A DNA stretch of 14,061 nt from an uncultured Bacilli bacterium. Its GTDB lineage: Bacteria; Bacillota_I; Bacilli_A; RF39; UBA660. Location: the NCBI GenBank assembly GCA_910576795.1, contig CAJTIX010000029.1, forward strand, positions 1-14,061, in the 5' to 3' direction. The notes under the pieces are model-generated. The model saw only the letters and a program-made list of their open reading frames with translations. It was not told the DNA's origin and did not search any database. The first letter of the stretch is position 1; each line of letters opens with the position of its first letter. Of the stretch, positions 1 through 4,185 are shown one piece after another. A program made the translations under genes and the position numbers.

Positions 1-198
1 AAACTATACAAAGTGGATACCTATTATCCAAGTAGTCAACTATGTAGCATATGTGGATATCAAAATAAATAAACAAAAGATTTAAGAGTTAGAAAATATA
101 CATGTCCAAATTGTAAAAGTGAATTAGATAGAGATTATAATGCAGCAGTGAATATATTATTTGAGGGAGTAAAGCAATACATGCAAGAATTAGCATGA
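1..198 (+). pseudogene. tnpB: TnpB C-terminal fragment with in-frame stop (IS200/IS605 or IS607 type)
   Basis: Frame 1 gives the typical end of TnpB, the RNA-guided nuclease of IS200/IS605 and IS607 elements. A first CxxC (codons at 43-45 and 52-54, in QLCSICGYQN) is followed by a second CxxC (103-105 and 112-114, in YTCPNCKS), the RuvC-III motif DRDYNAAVNI (127-156), and a natural TGA at 196-198. A TAA at 70-72 interrupts the reading between the two CxxC pairs, where family members usually carry a sense codon such as Lys (AAA to TAA is one change). The gene is open at the left edge, so its N-terminus and any further damage are unseen. A protein stopped at 70 would lack half of the zinc ribbon and the last catalytic Asp, so this copy is probably dead. 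Family assignment is confident; loss of function is inferred from the single stop. Confidence 0.88.
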
Positions 199-204
199 AT
201 ATCA

Positions 205-345
205 AAGAAAAAAATAAATAAAGGGAAATGAGTACGGTAGCGACTATCGGAATTTAAGTCTGTGGAGCAGGTAGGTAGCGAAAGCGATGAAGCAGAAATG
301 TTTAGATGTGAATCTAAATACTCCAAAATTTATTTTGGACTTTGT
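205..345 (+). ncRNA. Probable omega-RNA (reRNA) scaffold and IS right end
   Basis: The stretch just after tnpB resembles the 3' part of the transposon that encodes the TnpB guide RNA. The segment around 248-267, including TTTAAGTCTGTGGAG, and the later GAAGCAGAAA (289-298) match what I recall of right ends in this family. Two hairpins follow. TTTAGA (301-306) pairs with TCTAAA (313-318), extendable by two pairs with one G-T. TCCAAAA (322-328) pairs with TTTTGGA (333-339) around a 4-nt loop. The exact element boundary, and hence the guide start, cannot be fixed without the left end or an empty site. With tnpB broken, any RNA made here would need a TnpB supplied in trans. Confidence 0.5.
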
Positions 346-378
346 TCTAATGTGTAAAAAAGAGTAAAGTATTGTGGA

Positions 379-400
379 TTTATTTGATAATTCAAATAAA
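379..400. repeat. Perfect 9-bp inverted repeat over the -35 region, candidate operator
   Basis: TTTATTTGA (379-387) and TCAAATAAA (392-400) are exact reverse complements separated by TAAT. The dyad covers the -35 hexamer at 384-389 and half of the spacer of the promoter at 384-412, which is where a dimeric repressor would occlude RNA polymerase. As RNA it would be a weak AT hairpin without a T-run, so a terminator is less likely. No regulator gene is in the window. Confidence 0.5.
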
Positions 401-412
401 ACGTGTTATACT
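384..412 (+). promoter_or_regulatory. Promoter of the pilin-like/CpaE-like cluster
   Basis: TTGATA (384-389), a 17-bp spacer, and TATACT (407-412) preceded by TGT (404-406) form a good sigma-A-type promoter with an extended -10. Transcription would start near 419, leaving a leader of about 25 nt with the AGGTGGTGAT ribosome site at about 431-440 before the first gene. It lies just outside the IS remnant, so it is probably native to the cluster rather than brought by the element. Confidence 0.72.
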
Positions 413-443
413 ATGAATATAGAAAGTACAAGGTGGTGATAGA

Positions 444-626
444 ATGAAGGAAGTAACCGGAGAAGCAAACATGACTGTTGTAACAATCATATTAATTGGT
501 GTTATTGTAGCGATTGCTACGCCACTGATTACAAGCATGATGAATAATACAAAAGCCAGAAGCGAATGCCACAACAATGGTGGTGTTTGGGAAAACAATC
601 AATGTAAAACAGGAACAGGTGCATAG
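444..626 (+). CDS. Small pilin-like membrane protein, 60 aa
   Basis: A short polar N-terminus (residues 1-10) precedes one hydrophobic helix (about 11-30, VVTIILIGVIVAIATPLI) and a polar C-terminal segment. The tail contains CHNNGGVWENNQC, two cysteines bracketing GG-x-W that probably form a disulfide outside the cell. Size, layout and position before two TadE-like genes suggest a Flp-type pilin or pseudopilin. However, the canonical Flp processing motif (G followed by xxxxEY) is absent, so this is inference. The start at 444 has a strong AGGTGGTGAT upstream. ATG at 474 (residue 10), with GGAG at 464-467, is a possible alternative start and would remove the N-terminal leader. It is first in an operon with the next three genes. 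The protein is not recognised beyond this architecture. Confidence 0.72.
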   Translation: MKEVTGEANMTVVTIILIGVIVAIATPLITSMMNNTKARSECHNNGGVWENNQCKTGTGA

Positions 627-647
627 TTATTTAGGGTGGTGTAAAAT

Positions 648-1094
648 ATGAGACAAGCAATCGGAAGTACTTTTCTCTATAATATTATAATTGTGTTTAT
701 TGTAATTACTTTCGGTTTTTTGGCGGCAACCTTAAGTTATATGAAGTCTTTTAAAGTAAATGGAAAAATTGCCAATTCTTTAGAAAAATTTGAAGGTTAT
801 AATGTATTATCTTCTGCAGAAATTGAAACTTCTTTAGCTAACTTAGGGTATCGTACAAGTACTGTTGGTAATTTAAATTGCCCTGATCGCAAACACAAGG
901 GAAAAACCTACTCTCCAGTCCAAGAATTTGGGACCAATTTTAAATACTGTGTTTATGAATATCCAAAAGAAAATGGATATTTTACCTATGGAATATTAAC
1001 CTATATTTACATGGATATTCCAATTGTAGGAGGAACATTTTCTCTTCCTGTATATTCTGAAACAGAACGTATTTATGAATTTAGTCAAAGATAG
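648..1094 (+). CDS. TadE-like pseudopilin, first tandem copy, 148 aa
   Basis: The protein has a short N-terminus, one membrane helix at about residues 11-31, an amphipathic stretch (about 33-65) and a small extracellular domain. This is the layout of TadE/TadF minor pilins. Cys78 (NCPDRK) and Cys101 (YCVYEY) are the only cysteines and probably pair. It aligns along its length with the next gene: both have AEI-x-(T/S)-(S/T)-L, GYR, a C-P pair, YCVYEY, and a closing Y-(M/F)-D-(I/F)-P-I-(V/I)-G with LPVY-x-ET. An AGGGTGGTG ribosome site lies at 633-641. The stop is TAG, 11 nt before the next start. A role in a surface pilus or pseudopilus is inferred from fold and neighbours; no sequence family was confirmed. 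Confidence 0.72.
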   Translation: MRQAIGSTFLYNIIIVFIVITFGFLAATLSYMKSFKVNGKIANSLEKFEGYNVLSSAEIETSLANLGYRTSTVGNLNCPDRKHKGKTYSPVQEFGTNFKYCVYEYPKENGYFTYGILTYIYMDIPIVGGTFSLPVYSETERIYEFSQR

Positions 1095-1105
1095 TTGGTG
1101 ATAAG

Positions 1106-1528
1106 ATGAAAGAATCGATTGCAAATGCATATATACTCAATATTGTGATTGTTTTTGTAGTAATATTTATATTCTTTTTTGCAAGTTCTTTGACTTACTC
1201 AAAGGCATTTAAAGTCAAAAATAGAATTGTAGATATTATAGAAAAATATGAGAGTTATAATTCAGCAGCAGTTGCAGAAATTGCTTCTACGCTTAGCGAA
1301 ATGGGATATCGTGTCAATACAACAAACAAAGGATGTCCTAGACGTAATGAGAAAGATTCCCTTTCTATTACAAATAATTCTTATCGTTATTGTGTTTATG
1401 AATATGATACACCCAAAGGTAAATATTATGGAGTTTCTGCCTATATGTATTTTGATTTTCCAATTATAGGAGAGTCTTTAGAACTTCCTGTATATGGTGA
1501 AACAAAGATATTAGGTATTTTAAAATAA
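1106..1528 (+). CDS. TadE-like pseudopilin, second tandem copy, 140 aa
   Basis: This is a diverged paralogue of the preceding gene with the same architecture: a helix at about residues 11-30 (LNIVIVFVVIFIFFF), an amphipathic linker and a C-terminal domain with two cysteines (Cys77 in GCPRR, Cys96 in YCVYEY). The most conserved parts are the juxtamembrane F-K-V-K/N segment, YCVYEY, and FDFPIIGESLELPVYGET near the end. Loop lengths differ (about 8 residues fewer), so this is an old duplication rather than a recent copy. TTGGTGAT lies 6 nt before the ATG, and the start overlaps nothing. Two minor pilins side by side, ahead of a CpaE-like gene, fit a Tad-derived module; the window holds no Tad ATPase or TadB/TadC platform gene. 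Confidence 0.72.
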   Translation: MKESIANAYILNIVIVFVVIFIFFFASSLTYSKAFKVKNRIVDIIEKYESYNSAAVAEIASTLSEMGYRVNTTNKGCPRRNEKDSLSITNNSYRYCVYEYDTPKGKYYGVSAYMYFDFPIIGESLELPVYGETKILGILK

Positions 1529-1544
1529 AAAGGAGGTTAATCTA

Positions 1545-2549
1545 ATGAATGTAATTATAGCCAATAAACAGAAATCTATACTACAAGGATTAGAAATTGA
1601 TGTAATTAAAACACTAGAAGGAGAATTTGATGTAGATGATCTCATCGCACAATTTCAAAATTTCTTTTTTCAAAGAATGATTTTAGATATCACAGCACTG
1701 AAAAATTACAAAGATATTAGAACATTACAAAAATTGTCAATTACCTTGGATATGGATAAAGTCATATTATTATTAGATGACTCCGAAGAAAGTGGGTCTA
1801 ATGAATATTTATCCAAATTGATTTCAATGGGAATTTACAATTTTACAAAAAACATAGAAGGAATTATGTATTTATACAATAATCCAAATACATACCGAGA
1901 TGTTGCCCATATTCATCAGTTGGATGCAAGTAAACCACAAGATGTTGTAGTTGAAAAATATGTAGAAGTAGAACCTACTGTTACCAATAAGGTAATAGGT
2001 ATAAAAAATGTAACCAAACAATCAGGTGCGACTACATTAATATATATGATGGTAAAACAGTTAGAAAAAAATTATACTGTAATTGCATTAGAAGTCAACA
2101 AAAGTGACTTCCGTTATTTCAATGACAAAAAGTTAATTTCTATACCCAATACAGACATTGGAAATGCGATTGCAAAATATAGAGATTATAATGTAATTCT
2201 AATTGACATCAATGATAGCAAGGAAGCAGAAAGCTTATGTGATGAAGTTCTTTATTTAGTAGAACCATCTATTATTAAATTAAATAAATTAATGTTAATC
2301 AATAGTAATACATTTAAAGAATTGAAAAATAAAAAAATTATTTTAAATCAAAGTCTATTGAATGCAAAAGATGTGCTTGATTTTGAATATGAATCAGGTT
2401 CAAAGATTTATTATAATATGCCACCGTTAGATGAAAGGGAAAAAAGCATTCATGCCCTCAATCTATTATTGGTAAGACTAGGTTTTACACGCCAAAAAAC
2501 AGATGAACAAGAAAAGAAAAACAGTATTTTAGGATTATTTGGTAAGTAA
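1545..2549 (+). CDS. CpaE/TadZ-like protein with degenerate P-loop, 334 aa
   Basis: Two regions are visible. Residues 1-115 are a mixed alpha/beta domain resembling a receiver-like domain, and residues 148-315 resemble the SIMIBI (ParA/MinD) fold. The Walker A position reads VTKQSGATTL (156-165), keeping G-x-T-T but with Ala where the catalytic P-loop Lys should be. A hydrophobic strand ending in Asp (VILID, 217-221) fits Walker B or A'. CpaE/TadZ proteins of Tad loci have this N-terminal plus atypical ATPase architecture and act as polar localisers of the pilus machine. A strong AAAGGAGG precedes the ATG by about 9 nt, and it follows the second pseudopilin by 16 nt. It could instead be a plain ParA-like protein, but the missing Lys and the pilin-like neighbours favour CpaE/TadZ. 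ATPase activity is doubtful. Confidence 0.72.
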   Translation: MNVIIANKQKSILQGLEIDVIKTLEGEFDVDDLIAQFQNFFFQRMILDITALKNYKDIRTLQKLSITLDMDKVILLLDDSEESGSNEYLSKLISMGIYNFTKNIEGIMYLYNNPNTYRDVAHIHQLDASKPQDVVVEKYVEVEPTVTNKVIGIKNVTKQSGATTLIYMMVKQLEKNYTVIALEVNKSDFRYFNDKKLISIPNTDIGNAIAKYRDYNVILIDINDSKEAESLCDEVLYLVEPSIIKLNKLMLINSNTFKELKNKKIILNQSLLNAKDVLDFEYESGSKIYYNMPPLDEREKSIHALNLLLVRLGFTRQKTDEQEKKNSILGLFGK

Positions 2550-2552
2550 ATA

Positions 2553-2581
2553 TTGACAAATAAAGGAAAAATAGGTATTAT
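2553..2581 (+). promoter_or_regulatory. Promoter of the VirB2-like pilin gene
   Basis: A consensus TTGACA (2553-2558), a 17-bp spacer and TATTAT (2576-2581) begin 3 nt after the CpaE-like stop codon. The start site would be near 2588. This is the best -35 match in the window and suggests the short pilin gene is expressed at a higher level than, or independently of, its upstream neighbours, as expected for a major structural subunit. Confidence 0.72.
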
Positions 2582-2588
2582 TAGTAGT

Positions 2589-2609
2589 AATGAAGCAAAT
2601 TGCTTTATT
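2589..2609. repeat. Dyad at the transcription start of the VirB2-like gene
   Basis: AATGAAGCAA (2589-2598) and TTGCTTTATT (2600-2609) are inverted around A2599, with one G-T mismatch in ten pairs. The dyad starts at the predicted +1 of the promoter at 2553-2581. Position and near-perfect symmetry suggest a repressor site; with a one-base centre it makes a poor RNA hairpin. It does not obviously match the dyad at 379-400, so a shared regulator is not supported. Confidence 0.4.
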
Positions 2610-2637
2610 CGATATAGGAATTATAGGAGGTTTTAAA

Positions 2638-2997
2638 ATGTTAAATGTGTTAGAGATGGTAAGATGTACTGGAATAGAAAATTCTTTTGATGAGATTATT
2701 CCACAAACAATTAGTACAGTTGTAACCATTATTAAAATTGGAGTACCAGTTTTATTAGTAATTTTTGGTATGTTAGACTTAGGAAAGGCTGTTATGTCCA
2801 ATGACGAAAAAGAAATGAAAGGTGCTCAAACAAAATTAATTAAAAGAGTATTATATGCAGTATTAATTTTCTTTATTTTTGCAATTGTACAGTGGGTATT
2901 CGGAATATTAGATGACAATACTCAGGGTGAAAATAGTTGCTTAAATTGTTTTATTAATAACGAATGTACCGGAGATCACAAAACTAAAAATAAATAA
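2638..2997 (+). CDS. VirB2/TrbC-type T4SS pilin-like protein, 119 aa
   Basis: The protein has two membrane helices (about residues 24-46 and 68-90) joined by a short charged loop with MSNDEKEMKGAQTKLIKR. That hydrophobic hairpin with a basic cytoplasmic loop is typical of T4SS pilin/VirB2-like proteins of Gram-positive bacteria. The C-terminal tail has Cys101, Cys104 and Cys110, and the N-terminus has Cys10, so disulfides on the outer side are likely. ATG 2638 is chosen because AGGAGG sits at 2625-2630, 7 nt upstream. The in-frame ATG at 2590 falls inside the start-site dyad and has no ribosome site. It has its own promoter and is followed by a terminator, so it is transcribed largely as a unit. 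No classical signal peptide is seen. Confidence 0.82.
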   Translation: MLNVLEMVRCTGIENSFDEIIPQTISTVVTIIKIGVPVLLVIFGMLDLGKAVMSNDEKEMKGAQTKLIKRVLYAVLIFFIFAIVQWVFGILDDNTQGENSCLNCFINNECTGDHKTKNK

Positions 2998-3007
2998 AAT
3001 ATCAAAA

Positions 3008-3040
3008 GTAATAAGAATTTATATCTTATTGCTTTTTTTT
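3008..3040 (+). terminator. Intrinsic terminator after the VirB2-like gene
   Basis: GTAATAAGA (3008-3016) pairs with TCTTATTGC (3024-3032), nine pairs with one G-T, around a 7-nt loop, followed by eight T at 3033-3040. It lies 11 nt after the stop codon and directly before the next promoter, separating two transcription units. The stem is AT-rich, so read-through into the large T4SS operon is possible. Confidence 0.78.
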
Positions 3041-3041
3041 A

Positions 3042-3050
3042 TGTTATAAT
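3042..3050 (+). promoter_or_regulatory. Extended -10 promoter of the main T4SS operon
   Basis: TGT at 3042-3044 is followed by a perfect TATAAT at 3045-3050. A -35 hexamer at the right distance (TATCTT, 3022-3027) is poor and lies within the terminator stem, so the extended -10 probably carries the promoter. Transcription would start near 3057, upstream of the AGGTGAT ribosome site and the ATG at 3083 but downstream of the in-frame ATG at 3053. Confidence 0.65.
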
Positions 3051-3082
3051 ATATGTGTGAAAAATTAGATATAGGTGATTTT

Positions 3083-4171
3083 ATGCAAAAAACAATTAGA
3101 AATTTACTATTAATCGCAATTACATTATTTGTTTGTAATATAGGAAAAGTAGATGCATTAGAAACAAGTGCACGTTGTGTATATGAATATCAAGTTGGTA
3201 ATCTCAGTCCAAATATAACTATTGATATATTACCATTACCAGATAATAATAATCAATATGGTATGCAAGTGGATCCAGGGTTATCATGGAATATAGCAGG
3301 AATTTTTGATTTCAACGCTCCAGATGTAACCCATATGTTTTATTTAAGTTTGTATAATTTTGTAACAGATGATGGACTTTTAACTTGTCCTAATACCCTT
3401 TACTTACAAGGGGATAAGGGCAATAATTATTATAAGGAAGTGATATCATATTATGCATCAAAAGATGAGGTAAAGCCAGGTCAAAAAACAATAGAGGCTA
3501 CTCTGGTAGAAAAACAATCATCAGCTTATACGGCAAGAACCTTTTCGCCATTTGAAAATATGTGCAGATATGATATGATTTCAATAAATTACAATTCTGA
3601 TAAAAATCTTCATATATCTTCAATACCTATTGTTGTTCCCTTTAGTAATGAATTGTATGCACTGAATCTTGAAATCAATTTGGAAAATACCTCTAAAAAT
3701 TTTCCAGATACCTGCCCATCCTCTATATATGTTTCTGATATTAAAGATTTAAAAACCACGATTTCTTTAAATCCACAGGATGGTTATCATGAAGTTACCT
3801 TATCCCCAGTTCGCTCTGCAACTGAGTTAGGTTTTAATTCTAATATCATGATTAATAAACCAAATCCACAAGAATATTCTAATTGTTCTCTTTTTGGAGA
3901 CGGAGCTCTTAGTAGCATAATCAAATGGATTATTGATATCATGCAAATGATGGTTCCAATTATTATTATAATATTAACAATTGTTGATTTTTCATCTATT
4001 GTATTATCAGGAGAGGAAAAAAATTTTAAAGCTGCAGGAACTAAATTTGTAAAAAGGCTTGTAATTGGGGTTGCTATTATATTTTTACCAATGTTGTTAA
4101 CATTTATTATTGACTTGAGTGGAGTGCTAGGTCCTATTACACGTGACCAATTATTTTGCTCTTTATTTTAG
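3083..4171 (+). CDS. Secreted Cys-rich ectodomain fused to a VirB2-like two-helix domain, 362 aa
   Basis: Residues 1-25 are a classical signal peptide (charged MQKTIR, hydrophobic core, cleavage likely after VDA). An extracellular region of about 245 residues follows, then a C-terminal hairpin of two helices (about 286-308 and 325-347) linked by SGEEKNFKAAGTKFVKRL. That segment closely resembles the loop of the 119-aa VirB2-like protein. The ectodomain shows a repeated cysteine-pair pattern: Cys32 (CVYEY) to Cys102 (TCPNTLYL), and Cys161 (CRYD) to Cys211 (TCPSSIYV). Cys268 and Cys359 lie outside it. ATG 3083 is chosen because AGGTGAT lies just upstream and the ATG at 3053 precedes the predicted start site. 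It is the first gene of the long operon, 14 nt before virB6. It could be a pilus-tip, adhesin or channel component; I know no named homologue. Confidence 0.75.
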   Translation: MQKTIRNLLLIAITLFVCNIGKVDALETSARCVYEYQVGNLSPNITIDILPLPDNNNQYGMQVDPGLSWNIAGIFDFNAPDVTHMFYLSLYNFVTDDGLLTCPNTLYLQGDKGNNYYKEVISYYASKDEVKPGQKTIEATLVEKQSSAYTARTFSPFENMCRYDMISINYNSDKNLHISSIPIVVPFSNELYALNLEINLENTSKNFPDTCPSSIYVSDIKDLKTTISLNPQDGYHEVTLSPVRSATELGFNSNIMINKPNPQEYSNCSLFGDGALSSIIKWIIDIMQMMVPIIIIILTIVDFSSIVLSGEEKNFKAAGTKFVKRLVIGVAIIFLPMLLTFIIDLSGVLGPITRDQLFCSLF

Positions 4172-4185
4172 AAAGGAAGATTTGA

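Noticed and set aside
135..326. Antisense 63-codon frame over the tnpB end
   Set aside because: It covers the TnpB zinc ribbon and right-end hairpins and has no protein-like features beyond AT-driven hydrophobicity.
322..345. Hairpin at 322-339 as a terminator protecting the downstream promoter
   Set aside because: The stem is a good 7 bp but is followed by CTTTGTTCT rather than a continuous T-run; it is kept as an IS right-end hairpin instead.
2590..2637. ATG at 2590 as the start of the VirB2-like gene
   Set aside because: It lies within the start-site dyad with no ribosome site, while AGGAGG at 2625-2630 is ideally placed for ATG 2638.
3053..3082. ATG at 3053 as the start of the ectodomain-pilin gene
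   Set aside because: It adds MCEKLDIGDF before a clean signal peptide, lies upstream of the predicted transcription start, and has no ribosome site; AGGTGAT supports ATG 3083.
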